DNA from: Sphingomonas sp. AOB5
GTDB taxonomy: Bacteria > Pseudomonadota > Alphaproteobacteria > Sphingomonadales > Sphingomonadaceae
Direction of reading: 5' to 3'
NCBI RefSeq assembly: GCF_029433115.1
Contig: NZ_JARNTV010000015.1
Span: 1 to 64,000 of the forward strand
Length of the DNA stretch: 64,000 nt
The translations under genes were made by a program, and so were the position numbers. Below are positions 43,989 through 53,087 of this stretch, piece after piece (the stretch's first letter is position 1; each line of letters starts with the position of its first letter). The notes under the pieces were generated by a model. The model had not been told where the DNA came from. It saw nothing but the letters and a program-made list of their open reading frames with translations, and searched no databases.

Positions 43989-44849
43989 CTAGATGCCCGC
44001 GATTGCTGTCGCACGATAGCTGCGTGGCGAGGCGCCGAAGCGTTCGCGGAACAGCCGGCTGAAGTGCGACGAGCTGTTGAAGCCCCATGAGAAGGCGATG
44101 TCGGTGATCGGACGTCCGGCCTCGGCGGACAGGTCCTGACGGCAGCGCTCGAGCCGCAGGCCCCAGATATGCGACGCGATGGTCTCGCCGCTGTCGCTGA
44201 ACGCCTTGTGGACATAGCGCTTGGTGCAGTTGAGCGCGCCTGCGACGCGATCGACCGACAGTTCGGGATCGGCGAGGTTGCGCGCGATATAGGCCTGGGC
44301 GCGGGCGAGCAGCGCGTGGCGCGAGCTGAGGCCCCGCTGGCGGTCGCGATTCTCCCATGCGGCCGAGCGGACGAGCTGGAGCGCGATGCGCGAAATCTCG
44401 TCGCCCTGTGCGGAGTCGATCGTGTCGGCGGCGTCGGCGAGCGAGGCGAGGAAGGTGCCGGCAACGCGGCCCATGCCCGATCCGCCCATGCTGCGCCCCG
44501 CCGCCCGGGTCAGTTCCAGCGTGCGTGACCAGCCGGATTCGGCTTCCTCGCCATGCAGCAGCAGGATCGCGCCTTCATGGGCGGTTTCCAGTTCCAGCCG
44601 GGGGCCGGGGACGACCGCCCAGTCGAGCGCTTCCAGCTTCACCGCACCGTTGCGCCAGGCGACGGCGCTGCTGCCGCTGCGCTGAAGCACCAGCGCGCCG
44701 CTGCGCGGGATCGACACGGTCAGCATGCGGGCGGCGCGGCCGAGCGCCAGGCTTTCCATCTGGACGCGCCCGAAGCGGCGGCGCTGCGGCGGAAACTCGC
44801 TCGCCCCGGATGCTTGCCGCTCCGGAATGACTGAAATCGCCTGTGCCAT
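43989..44849 (-). CDS. AraC-family transcriptional regulator
   Basis: 286 aa. The N-terminal domain (about residues 30-180) fits the ligand-binding type found in FeaR/AlkS-like activators. The C-terminal double HTH (about 185-286) is clear: LSVDRVAGALNCTKRYVHKA and ITDIAFSWGFNSSSHFSRLFRE. It is divergent from the lignostilbene-dioxygenase-like gene; the AT-rich intergenic region carries a direct repeat and a palindrome suited to AraC binding. It likely activates the CCD operon in response to an aromatic inducer (inference). Confidence 0.93.
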   Translation of the reverse strand: MAQAISVIPERQASGASEFPPQRRRFGRVQMESLALGRAARMLTVSIPRSGALVLQRSGSSAVAWRNGAVKLEALDWAVVPGPRLELETAHEGAILLLHGEEAESGWSRTLELTRAAGRSMGGSGMGRVAGTFLASLADAADTIDSAQGDEISRIALQLVRSAAWENRDRQRGLSSRHALLARAQAYIARNLADPELSVDRVAGALNCTKRYVHKAFSDSGETIASHIWGLRLERCRQDLSAEAGRPITDIAFSWGFNSSSHFSRLFRERFGASPRSYRATAIAGI

Positions 44850-44885
44850 GTCGACCTCTCCTGCCGCTCGCTGTGCGAGTCATAT

Positions 44886-44923
44886 TATGTATGTAATATA
44901 CATATTCTGTCGTATATACATAT
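44886..44923. promoter_or_regulatory. Candidate AraC operator: palindrome plus direct repeat
   Basis: TATGTAT-GTAAT-ATACATA (44886-44904) is a perfect 7-base inverted repeat. ATATACATAT occurs at 44896-44905 and again at 44914-44923, an 18-base shift, close to two helical turns. This AT-rich patch stands out in a GC-rich region between the AraC start and the CCD start. Confidence 0.6.
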
Positions 44924-45043
44924 CCAGTGTCAACCGGGTGCGGATTGCCGCGGTTTCGGGACGGCGAATGTTCGTCGTCAGGCAAGTCTGAAGGCGCGGC
45001 CGCGTTCAAAAAGGCGGGGCAACACAAGATACCGAAAGAGACG

Positions 45044-46510
45044 ATGGCACTTTTCCCCGACACGCCGATGTTCCGCGGACCGAACCGGCCGCAGCGTATC
45101 GAGGCGGATATCTATGAGCTGGAATATGAGGGGGTGATCCCCGAGGCGATCCGCGGCGCCTTTTACCGCTGCGGTCCGGACCCGCTGTTCCCGCCGCGTG
45201 CGGGCACCGATATCGGCATCAACGGCGACGGCTTCGTCTCGCAATTCCTGTTCGACGACGGCCATGTCGATTTCCGCCTGCGCTTCGTGCGGACCGACAA
45301 GTTCCTGGCCGAGCGCAAGGCGCGCGAGGCGCTGTTCGGATCGTACCGCAATCCCTTCACCGACGATCCGAGCGTCGCGGGGGTGGATCGCACCACCGCC
45401 AACACCGCGATCGCCTGGTATGACGGCCGCCTGCTCGCGCTGAAGGAAGACGGGCTGCCGCACGAGCTGGACCCGTTCACGCTGGAGACTTTGGGCAAGT
45501 TCGATTTCGGCGGCGCGCTGCGCACCCCGATGGTTACCGCGCATCCCAAGGTCGATCCGGCGACCGGCGACTGGCTGTTCTACGGCTTCGAATGCGGCGG
45601 GCTGGCCACGCTCGACGCGTCCTTCTGCGTCGGCGCTCCGGACGGCACATTGACGCATGAGGAATGGTTCAAGCTGCCCTATGCGGCGATGATCCATGAT
45701 TTCGCGGTGACCGAGAATTACGCGATCTTCCCGATCATGCCGACCGTGTCGGATATCGAGCGGATGCGCCGTGGCGGCGATCACTGGGCATGGGATCCGT
45801 CGCTGCCGACCTGGATCGGCGTGCTGCCGCGGGGCGGCACGGCTGCGGACATCCGCTATTTCCGCGGGCCCGCGCGCTGGTCGTTCCACACGATGAACGC
45901 GTTCGAAGAGGGGCGGCTGATCCATCTCGACACGACCGCCGCGCCGACCAACGCCTTTTTCCCCAATGTCGACGGGTCGCGGCCCAGGCCGAGCGAAGGC
46001 GACTTTCATCTGACGCGCTGGACGTGCGATCTGGCGGGCAATGAGGACGAGTTCACCGAGCGGCGCCTGTTCGACCTGCCGAGCGATTTCTACGATGTCG
46101 ATCCGACCGTGGTCGGCCGCCCCTATCGCTATGGCTTCATGGCGGTGAAGGCCACCGATCGCCCCGCCAACAGCATCGGCGCGCCGCATCCGTTCAACGC
46201 GCTGGGCAAGATCGACGTGACCAGCGGCGAGACCGAGCTGTGGTATGCCGGGCCCGAAAGCGCGGTGCAGGAGCCGGTGTTCGTGCGGCGCAGCGAGGAT
46301 GCTGCGGAAGGCGACGGCTATCTGCTGGCGGTGGTCAACCGGCTGGCCGAGCGCACCAGCGAGCTGGCGATCCTCGATACCGCGAAACTGGCCGATGGGC
46401 CGGTTGCGCGTATCTATGTGCCGCTGCACCTGCGCATGGCGTTCCACGGCATGTTCATTTCTGCGGACGATCTGGCCGGTGCGCGCCGCCCGCAGGAGTT
46501 GGCAGCATGA
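45044..46510 (+). CDS. Carotenoid oxygenase family, lignostilbene-alpha,beta-dioxygenase-like
   Basis: 488 aa from the ATG at 45044. The four Fe(II)-binding His are present: H167 (TAHPKVD), H218 (MIHDFAVT), H282 (SFHTMNAF) and H468 (AFHGMF). Y101 (GSYRNPFTDD) and K134 (LLALKEDG) match, in position and context, the Tyr and Lys that bind the 4-hydroxyl group in Sphingomonas lignostilbene dioxygenases. It is therefore expected to split the C=C of a 4-hydroxystilbene-like substrate into two aromatic aldehydes with O2, in the cytoplasm. It is the first gene of an operon (ATGA overlap with the hydrolase), divergent from AraC. The true substrate could be another p-hydroxyphenyl alkene. Confidence 0.92.
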   Translation: MALFPDTPMFRGPNRPQRIEADIYELEYEGVIPEAIRGAFYRCGPDPLFPPRAGTDIGINGDGFVSQFLFDDGHVDFRLRFVRTDKFLAERKAREALFGSYRNPFTDDPSVAGVDRTTANTAIAWYDGRLLALKEDGLPHELDPFTLETLGKFDFGGALRTPMVTAHPKVDPATGDWLFYGFECGGLATLDASFCVGAPDGTLTHEEWFKLPYAAMIHDFAVTENYAIFPIMPTVSDIERMRRGGDHWAWDPSLPTWIGVLPRGGTAADIRYFRGPARWSFHTMNAFEEGRLIHLDTTAAPTNAFFPNVDGSRPRPSEGDFHLTRWTCDLAGNEDEFTERRLFDLPSDFYDVDPTVVGRPYRYGFMAVKATDRPANSIGAPHPFNALGKIDVTSGETELWYAGPESAVQEPVFVRRSEDAAEGDGYLLAVVNRLAERTSELAILDTAKLADGPVARIYVPLHLRMAFHGMFISADDLAGARRPQELAA

Positions 46511-47283
46511 CCCTGGTCCAGAGCTTCGACGGGGTTCGCCTCGCGGTCGTCGATGAAGGCGAAGGCGTGCCGGTGCTGATGGCGCACAGCCTGGGCGCCG
46601 ATCATCGCATCTGGGATCCGGTCGCGGCCGAGCTGCGCACCGCGGGCTTCCGCACGATCCGCTATGACCTGCGCGGGCATGGCGCATCGGACGTGCCGGA
46701 CGGACCTTATGACGTGGCGATGTTCGGCAAGGACATGGTGGCGATCCTCGACGCGCTGGGCATTGCCCGCGCGCATGCGGTCGGCCTGTCGGTCGGCGGG
46801 ATGGCGGCGATGTGGCTGGCGGTGAACGCGCCCGATCGCGTCGACCGGCTCGTGCTGGCCAACACCACGCCGTTCATTCCGGTCAAGGATCGCTGGGACC
46901 CGCTGATCGCCGAAGCGCTGGATGCGGGACTCGACGGAATCGCCAAGCCGATGATCCTCGGCTGGCTGTCGGCGGGGTTCAAGGCGGAGCAGCCGGACGC
47001 TGCGGTCGGTCTCGTCAACGCGATGCTGCACATGCCGCCCGCGGGCTTTGCCGGGACCTGCGCGATCCTGCGCGACGTCGATCTGCGCGCGGACCTGTCG
47101 CGCATCGCTGCGCCTACGCTGGTGGTGCATGGCGTGGAGGACGAGCGCGGCGTGCCCGCATCCGCCGCCCTCGTTTCGCACATTGCCGGTGCGGTCCGTG
47201 CCGACATAGCTGACGCTGCCCATCTGTCGCCCGCGGAAAATCCGGGGCAGGTGGCGCGGGCGATACTGGAGTTCCTCGCATGA
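46507..47283 (+). CDS. Alpha/beta hydrolase (3-oxoadipate enol-lactonase-like)
   Basis: 258 aa. The triad is plausible: S95 in VGLSVGGM, D212 in HGVEDERG and H239 in DAAHLSP, with HSLGADHRIWDP near the N terminus as in PcaD-type lactonases. It cleaves a lactone, ester or C-C bond of a pathway intermediate in the cytoplasm. Both ends overlap neighbours by 4 bases (ATGA), first with the CCD and then with the MFS carrier, so the three are made together. No other protocatechuate-branch genes are present, so a true enol-lactonase role is doubtful. Confidence 0.9.
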   Translation: MTLVQSFDGVRLAVVDEGEGVPVLMAHSLGADHRIWDPVAAELRTAGFRTIRYDLRGHGASDVPDGPYDVAMFGKDMVAILDALGIARAHAVGLSVGGMAAMWLAVNAPDRVDRLVLANTTPFIPVKDRWDPLIAEALDAGLDGIAKPMILGWLSAGFKAEQPDAAVGLVNAMLHMPPAGFAGTCAILRDVDLRADLSRIAAPTLVVHGVEDERGVPASAALVSHIAGAVRADIADAAHLSPAENPGQVARAILEFLA

Positions 47284-48563
47284 CCGCCGCGACTGCCACC
47301 CCCGACGAACGCGACTGGACCGTCACCAGCGGCTGGACGCTCGGCCTGCTGACCGTGATCTATGCGCTCAACTATCTCGACCGGCAGATCCTCAGCCTGG
47401 TGCTGCCGCTGATCAAGGCCGAGCTGCACGTGTCGGACACGATGCTCGGGCTCGTCACCGGCTTTGCGTTCGTGCTGTTCTATTCGCTGATGGGTATTCC
47501 CATCGCGCGGTTGGCCGACCGCTCGAACCGGCGCAACATCATCGCCATCGGCTGCGCTTTCTGGAGCGCGATGACGATGGTGACCGGCCTCGTCACCTCG
47601 GTGTGGCAGCTGGCCGTCACCCGCTTCATGATGGGTGCGGGCGAGGCGTGCGGGATCGCGCCGAGCAATTCGATGATCGCCGACATCTTCAGCGCGGCGA
47701 AGCGCCCGCTGGCGCTGTCGATCATGACCGCGGGCAACGGCCTCGGCTCGCTGCTGCTGTTCCCGATCGTCGGCTGGATCGCGCTCCATTATGGCTGGCG
47801 CTGGACCTTTTATGTCGCGGGCGCGGCGGGGATTATCGTTGCGCTGATCTTCTTCCTGACCGTGCGCGAACCGGTGCGGCGCGACGCGAAGCCGCTGATC
47901 CGGCGCGAGACGTTCAAGGAAGCGATGGCCTTCCTTGCCGGATCGCGCGCCTATCTGTGGATCCTTGCCGGCGGCGCGTTTATGGGCGTCAGCCTCTATG
48001 CCAACATCGTGTGGAACTCGAGCTTCCTCGTCCGCGTGCATGGCTTCAACATGGCCGAGATCGGATCGACGCTGGGGCCGATCCGCGGCATCGCCAGTGC
48101 GGCGGGCGTGGTGCTGGGCGGCATGCTCGTGTCGAAGCTGGGCGCACGCGATGCGCGGCTGCGGCTGATCGTGCCGGGCATCGCCTGTATCCTGGTGCTG
48201 CCCGCCGAGGTCCTGTTCCTGCTGCCGAGCGATCCGACGATCTCGCTGATCGGCCTCGCGCTGGCGACCTTCCTGTCCGCCGTGCATCTGGGCCCGGTCT
48301 ATGCCGCGTGCATGAGCCTGGTCCCGCCGGGGCTGCGTGCCACGGCGTGCGCGGTGTTCCTGTTCGTCGCCAATCTGGTCGGCCAGATCATCGGGCCGCT
48401 GCTGGTCGGTGCGCTGAACGATCACTGGGCGTCGCTCTATGGCGATCTGGCGATCCGTTATTCGATGATGGTCGGGGCAAGCTGTGCCACCGTCGCGGGC
48501 GTGTTCCTGATCTTCTCGGCCCGCCACTTCGCCAATGACACACGCCGCGCCGAAGCGGCCTGA
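47280..48563 (+). CDS. MFS transporter, spinster-like
   Basis: 427 aa with 12 membrane helices. LNYLDRQILSLVLPLIK in helix 1 and GIPIARLADRSNRRN in loop 2-3 are typical of the spinster-like MFS group that is abundant in sphingomonads near aromatic catabolic genes. The substrate is probably a hydrophobic organic acid or aldehyde product. It is the third gene of the CCD operon, overlapping the hydrolase stop (ATGA) and followed 17 bases later by the DUF3237 gene. Confidence 0.9.
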   Translation: MTAATATPDERDWTVTSGWTLGLLTVIYALNYLDRQILSLVLPLIKAELHVSDTMLGLVTGFAFVLFYSLMGIPIARLADRSNRRNIIAIGCAFWSAMTMVTGLVTSVWQLAVTRFMMGAGEACGIAPSNSMIADIFSAAKRPLALSIMTAGNGLGSLLLFPIVGWIALHYGWRWTFYVAGAAGIIVALIFFLTVREPVRRDAKPLIRRETFKEAMAFLAGSRAYLWILAGGAFMGVSLYANIVWNSSFLVRVHGFNMAEIGSTLGPIRGIASAAGVVLGGMLVSKLGARDARLRLIVPGIACILVLPAEVLFLLPSDPTISLIGLALATFLSAVHLGPVYAACMSLVPPGLRATACAVFLFVANLVGQIIGPLLVGALNDHWASLYGDLAIRYSMMVGASCATVAGVFLIFSARHFANDTRRAEAA

Positions 48564-48580
48564 TCCCCCAGGAGAGTATC

Positions 48581-49138
48581 ATGACCACCGACACGTCCGT
48601 CCTCGGCGAGGACTATCAGCCGATCTCGCTGATCGGGCTCGAATTCGCCTTCCGCATCCGCATCTATTTCGCCGAGCGCCGCAAGTTCGAGCCGACCACG
48701 CCGATGGGTGGCCGCGTCTATGTGCCGCCGCTTTCGGGCGATATTTCGGGGCCGCGGCTTCAGGGCCGGGTGATCCCGCACAGCGGCGGCGACTGGGCAC
48801 GCGGGCGCAGCGACAATGCGGCCGAGCTGAACGCGCATTACATGCTGGAAGCATCGGACGGCACGCCGATCTACATCAACAATCGCGGCTTCCTGTACGG
48901 ACGCGACGATGCCGGTTTGCCGGTGAAGGTCGCCAACAAGACGCAGGAAAACCTGGCCGAAGGCGCCGAGACCAGCTGGAAGATTGCGCCGGACACCTAT
49001 TTCTTCTGCATCCCGGCATTCGATGCCCCGGTCGGCCCGCATGACTGGCTGACCCGCCACGTCTTTATCGGCCGCGGCCGCCGGGTGCCCAGCCCGGATC
49101 ATACCTGCTTCGACTATTATATCGTCGATAACGCCTGA
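48581..49138 (+). CDS. DUF3237 family protein, cytoplasmic paralogue
   Basis: 185 aa, with AGGAGAG before the ATG. The beta-barrel core is recognised by GGRVYVPPLSGDISGPRLQG, VIPHSGGDWARGRSDN, NAHYMLEASDGTPIYINNRG and a C-terminal TRHVFIGRGRR. There is no export signal, unlike the paralogue at 62372-62926. The function of the family is not established; members often occur in aromatic and polyketide-like catabolic clusters. Its place in the CCD operon suggests a role on a pathway intermediate. Confidence 0.88.
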   Translation: MTTDTSVLGEDYQPISLIGLEFAFRIRIYFAERRKFEPTTPMGGRVYVPPLSGDISGPRLQGRVIPHSGGDWARGRSDNAAELNAHYMLEASDGTPIYINNRGFLYGRDDAGLPVKVANKTQENLAEGAETSWKIAPDTYFFCIPAFDAPVGPHDWLTRHVFIGRGRRVPSPDHTCFDYYIVDNA

Positions 49139-49140
49139 CC

Positions 49141-50634
49141 ATGGGCACGCAGATCGACCGGCGCGGGTTTCTCGGCAGTGCGACGCTGGCCGCGACGCTC
49201 GCGGCTTCGGCCCGGGCCGGTGCCCGGCCGGTGGTGGCGGATGCGCCGTCGGTCACCGGCCGACTCGTCGATTTCGCGCTGAAGACCCGGTTCGAGAATC
49301 TGCCGGCCGCGGTGGTGCATGAGTGCCGCCGCTATGTCCTCGACGCGCTGGGTTGCGGGGTGGCGGGGCATCTCACTGCCAAAGGCCGCCTTGCCGCCGC
49401 TCATGCCGCGGCGATGGGCGGGCGTGGGCAGCCGGGACGGATATTGGGCAGCATGGCGCGGACCGATCTGGCGCATGCCGCCTTTGCCAATGGCGAGCTG
49501 ATCAATGCGTTGGATTATGACGCGATCCCGCATGTGCCGCCCTTCCTGCTGCCGCCGCTGCTGGCGGTTGCGGGGCGCGAGGGTTCGTCGGGTCGCGAGC
49601 TGATCCGCGCGGTCGCGGTCGGCACCGAGATCGCGCTGCGGCTCGAACGCGGCACCAGCCGGATGGGCGCCTCGATCGCCGCCACCGGCAAGACGCCCGA
49701 CGTGTTCGGCATCTGCAATGCCAGCATCGTCGCGGCGGCGGTCGGCTGCGCGATGCTGCTCAAGCTGGACGCGACGCGCACCGCCAATGCGCTGGGCCTC
49801 GCCGCCTATTTCTGCGCGGTGCCGTCCAGCCATGCGTGGGAGACGCGGGCACCCAAATCGATGGTGAAATACTCGCCCGTCGGCGTCAGCTGCCAGAATG
49901 CGGTGACCGCGGCGCTGCTGGCGGCCAGCGGCTATACCGGCGATCCGGTTGCGCTCGATGGACCCGCCGGTTTTCCCTTGTTCTTCGCCGGTCTGCAATG
50001 GGACGATGCCGCGGTGATCGCGGGCCTCGGCGAGCGCTGGGGCATTGTCGGCACGCAGTACAAGCCGCATGCCTGTTGCCGCTTCACCCATGCCGAGGTC
50101 GATTGCCTTCAGGCGCTGGTGGCCGAACATGCGATCCGCGCGGACGGGATCGCCGCCATCCATTCGCTGGGCATTCCCTTCGTCGCCAATCCCGACATGA
50201 CCGTGGTGCGCACGCAGGAAGATGCGCAGTTCAGCACCCATTATGTGCTGGCGCTCGCCGCGCTCGGCATCCCGCTCGACGCGCGCTGTCAGGATCCGGC
50301 GCTGTTCACCGATCCGCGCATCACCGGGCTGATGGCGCGGACCACGCGCGACGTGCATCCCGAGGCGCTGACCGCGCGGCGGAGCGATCCGTCGAGCTAT
50401 CTCGCCCGCGTCGAAGTGACGATGAAGGACGGCCGCAAGCTGGTTCAGGAAACGCGCTATCCGCGCGGCACGGTGAAGCCCGGATTCGAGATTCCCGACG
50501 CCGAGCTGGTCGCGAAATGCCGCGCCAATCTGGAGACCGGGCTGAGCGCAACGAAAGCTGCCCGCGCGCTGGAGATGATGACCGCGCTCAACCGGCTGGA
50601 CGATGTCGGAACGCTGCTCGCCCAACTGGGCTAA
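49141..50634 (+). CDS. MmgE/PrpD-family protein with Tat signal
   Basis: 497 aa. The ATG follows the DUF3237 stop by 2 bases. The start QIDRRGFLGSATLAATLAAS is a twin-arginine signal. The PrpD fold is seen in VHECRRYVLDALGCGVAG, ANGELINALDYDA, KSMVKYSPVG, YKPHACCRFTHAEVD and the C-terminal small domain. As with the family member at 38662-40194, export is unexpected for this mostly cytoplasmic family, and the recurrence suggests a specialised periplasmic branch. A dehydratase, decarboxylase or isomerase activity is likely; the substrate is unknown. Confidence 0.88.
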   Translation: MGTQIDRRGFLGSATLAATLAASARAGARPVVADAPSVTGRLVDFALKTRFENLPAAVVHECRRYVLDALGCGVAGHLTAKGRLAAAHAAAMGGRGQPGRILGSMARTDLAHAAFANGELINALDYDAIPHVPPFLLPPLLAVAGREGSSGRELIRAVAVGTEIALRLERGTSRMGASIAATGKTPDVFGICNASIVAAAVGCAMLLKLDATRTANALGLAAYFCAVPSSHAWETRAPKSMVKYSPVGVSCQNAVTAALLAASGYTGDPVALDGPAGFPLFFAGLQWDDAAVIAGLGERWGIVGTQYKPHACCRFTHAEVDCLQALVAEHAIRADGIAAIHSLGIPFVANPDMTVVRTQEDAQFSTHYVLALAALGIPLDARCQDPALFTDPRITGLMARTTRDVHPEALTARRSDPSSYLARVEVTMKDGRKLVQETRYPRGTVKPGFEIPDAELVAKCRANLETGLSATKAARALEMMTALNRLDDVGTLLAQLG

Positions 50635-50641
50635 ACCACGG

Positions 50642-50754
50642 ATACGCTAGCGGAAGGTATTGTTGCGCAAGGACCTTTTCCTGCGCCGATGCTGCGCGCC
50701 CTGCAACCTTCGCCAGAGTGAAGAAAAGGCCAAACGCGCCTGCTGCTAGCGTAT
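50642..50754. promoter_or_regulatory. Spaced inverted repeat ATACGCTAGC / GCTAGCGTAT
   Basis: Perfect 10-base arms at 50642-50651 and 50745-50754, 93 bases apart, each with a GCTAGC core, lie in the 180-base gap before the TBDR. They may be two operator sites or a looping pair. Confidence 0.35.
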
Positions 50755-50764
50755 TGCCAAACCC

Positions 50765-50793
50765 CAAGTAACTTGTATAACCGAACCTACAAG
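50765..50793. promoter_or_regulatory. Overlapping palindromes upstream of the TBDR
   Basis: CAAGT-A-ACTTG (50765-50775) overlaps CTTGTA-N10-TACAAG (50772-50793), about 25 bases before the start codon and next to GGGGAGGG. The position fits a repressor site. Confidence 0.4.
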
Positions 50794-50814
50794 ATAAAGA
50801 TGGGGAGGGTTGGA

Positions 50815-53073
50815 ATGGTTCGCACTCGCGTTGCTGGCGTCGCGCTGGCGCTGTGTCTCACCGCTTATGCTGCACAGGCTCAGGCGCAGAATGCCGCCGA
50901 TGACAGTGCGCAGGATGAAGGCGGCGTCGTCGAAATCGTCGTCACCGCGCAGAAGCGCGTCCAGGGTCTTGCCGAAGTTCCGATCTCGATCAGCGTGGTC
51001 AGCGGCGAGCAGCTCGAGCGTTCGGGCGTGAGCCGGGTCGAGGATCTCTACGCGATCGCACCCTCGCTTTCCTTCTCGCCCGCCCAGTCCTCGTCGGGCG
51101 CCGGCTTGCGCATCCGCGGCGTCGGCAGCGCGGCGTTCGGTTCGGCGACCGAGCCTTCGGTCTCGACCATCGTCGATGGCATGGTGACCGGCCCCGGCGG
51201 ATCGGCGCTGGTCGATCTGTTCGACGTCGAGCGGATCGAGGTGCTGCGCGGCCCGCAGGGGACCTTGTTCGGCAAGAATTCGTCGGCGGGCGCGGTCAAC
51301 ATCGTCAGCCGCGGACCGACCGAGGATTTCTCGGGTTATGCCAATGTCCGCTATGGCGACACGCTTCAGGAGATCCGCGTCGAGGGCGCGGTCGGCGGCC
51401 GGATCGGCAATGGCGCGAAGGTGCGCGTGGCCGGTTACATGCTCGATCAGGGTAAGGGGCAGGTCTATAATCCCGTCCGCAAGACCGACGAGAACAAGCG
51501 CAAGCGCTGGGGCACCCGCCTGACCGGCGAGTTCGAGAGCGGCACCACGACCTTCCGCCTGACTGCGCAATATGAGGAGCAGAACAACGCCTGTTGCCGC
51601 ACCTCATTCTATGGCCTCGATCCGCGTGCCTATGGTGCGCTGACCCGCCTCTATCTGCTGCCGCGCCAGGCCGCGAACGGCGTGGTGCCCGGGCCGAACA
51701 ACCGCATCTCGATCGCGGACGGCCCGCTGAACGAGCGGACCCAGACGCTGCAGATCGTCGGCAATGTCAGCCATGAGTTCGACAGCGGCCTGACCTTGCG
51801 CTCGATCACCGGCTATCGCAGCTGGTACGAAGTCGACACGATCGACGTGGACGGCGTGGACGTGAACATCGGCAACGATCCGCGCCAGCAGCGCGATCTG
51901 CAGGTGGTCAGCCAGGAACTGCAGCTGGTCTCGCCCGATCGCGGCGCTTTCAAATGGGTGATCGGCGCCTATTTCTACAGCCATGTGCTGAAGGGCAACA
52001 CCGTCACCGCGGGCGGCGTCGGCACCATCCTGGGCCAGACCTCGACCCGCGGCATCGGCCGGACCAAGACCAGCAACTATGCGCTGTTCGCCGACGGCAC
52101 GCTCGAACTCGGCACCATGTTCGAACTCTTCGCGGGTGTGCGTGGGCTGTACGAGGACCTGAAGGTCGACAGTTATCGCAGCGGCAATTATTTCGCGTTC
52201 ACGGCGGGCACGTTCCAGGGATCGATCGCGACCGACGACACCAACTGGGTCGGCCGCGCCGGCATCCGCTTCACCCCCGCGCCGCGCCAGAGCTTCTATT
52301 TCTCGGTCTCGCGCGGATACAAGGGCCGGGCGATCGACAACAACACCGGCAACGTCTTCTACAACAATCCGACGCGCGCGGTGCTGAACCCGGAAACGGT
52401 GCTGTCGTTCGAACTGGGCGCGCGCACCAGCTGGTTCCGCAATCGCCTGGTGGTCAATGCGACGGCTTTCTACAGCGATTTCAGCAACTATCAGGCATCG
52501 TCGTTCGACAATGTCACCTCGTCGCAGATCCTGCGCAACGCAGGCAAGCTGCGCAGCCAGGGCTTCGAGGCGGATATCGCGGCGAACCCGTGGAAGGGCG
52601 GCAATTTCTCGGTCGGCCTCGCTTATGTCGATGCGATCTACAAGGAATATGTCGGCGCGCCGTGCACCAGCGTACAGACCGCGACCGCGACCTGCCCGGT
52701 GGGTGGGCAGAACCTGTCGGGCAAGCCGCTGAGCAACAATCCCAAGTGGCAGTATAACCTGCGCGGCCAGCAGGATTTCGAGCTGGGCGGCGGTACGGCC
52801 TTCTATGTCCGCGGCGAATATAACTGGCGCGACGCGGTGATCTATGGCGGCGACCTCAACCCGGCCACGCGGCAGGCGGCGTTCGGCGTGGCGAACTTCC
52901 GCGCGGGCGTGACCTTCGCCGGCGGCAAGTATGAGCTGTCGGGCTTTGTCGAAAACGCATTCGACGAAAGCTATGCGCTGCGTATCTATGACTCGCCGGG
53001 CTTCACCGGATCCTACTCGGCCTTTTTCGGTCCGGCGCGGACCTGGGGCGGCGAACTGCGCGTGAAGTTCTGA
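50815..53073 (+). CDS. TonB-dependent outer-membrane receptor
   Basis: 752 aa from the ATG at 50815, which has GGGGAGGG at good spacing and gives a signal peptide ending near AQAQA. The plug begins VEIVVTAQKRVQGLAEVPISI and carries DVERIEVLRGPQGTLFGKNS; the C terminus ends GELRVKF. This is the common small FecA/IroN-like sphingomonad TBDR type often tied to aromatic and steroid-like compounds. It is followed 14 bases later by the VOC pair, so it is probably the outer-membrane entry of the 43-64 kb block. Confidence 0.94.
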   Translation: MVRTRVAGVALALCLTAYAAQAQAQNAADDSAQDEGGVVEIVVTAQKRVQGLAEVPISISVVSGEQLERSGVSRVEDLYAIAPSLSFSPAQSSSGAGLRIRGVGSAAFGSATEPSVSTIVDGMVTGPGGSALVDLFDVERIEVLRGPQGTLFGKNSSAGAVNIVSRGPTEDFSGYANVRYGDTLQEIRVEGAVGGRIGNGAKVRVAGYMLDQGKGQVYNPVRKTDENKRKRWGTRLTGEFESGTTTFRLTAQYEEQNNACCRTSFYGLDPRAYGALTRLYLLPRQAANGVVPGPNNRISIADGPLNERTQTLQIVGNVSHEFDSGLTLRSITGYRSWYEVDTIDVDGVDVNIGNDPRQQRDLQVVSQELQLVSPDRGAFKWVIGAYFYSHVLKGNTVTAGGVGTILGQTSTRGIGRTKTSNYALFADGTLELGTMFELFAGVRGLYEDLKVDSYRSGNYFAFTAGTFQGSIATDDTNWVGRAGIRFTPAPRQSFYFSVSRGYKGRAIDNNTGNVFYNNPTRAVLNPETVLSFELGARTSWFRNRLVVNATAFYSDFSNYQASSFDNVTSSQILRNAGKLRSQGFEADIAANPWKGGNFSVGLAYVDAIYKEYVGAPCTSVQTATATCPVGGQNLSGKPLSNNPKWQYNLRGQQDFELGGGTAFYVRGEYNWRDAVIYGGDLNPATRQAAFGVANFRAGVTFAGGKYELSGFVENAFDESYALRIYDSPGFTGSYSAFFGPARTWGGELRVKF

Positions 53074-53087
53074 GCGGAGAGGGTGAC

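Noticed and set aside
46507-47283. Alpha/beta hydrolase named as pcaD of the protocatechuate branch
   Set aside because: No other protocatechuate-branch genes are present and the gene is locked to a CCD and a carrier, so only the family is called.
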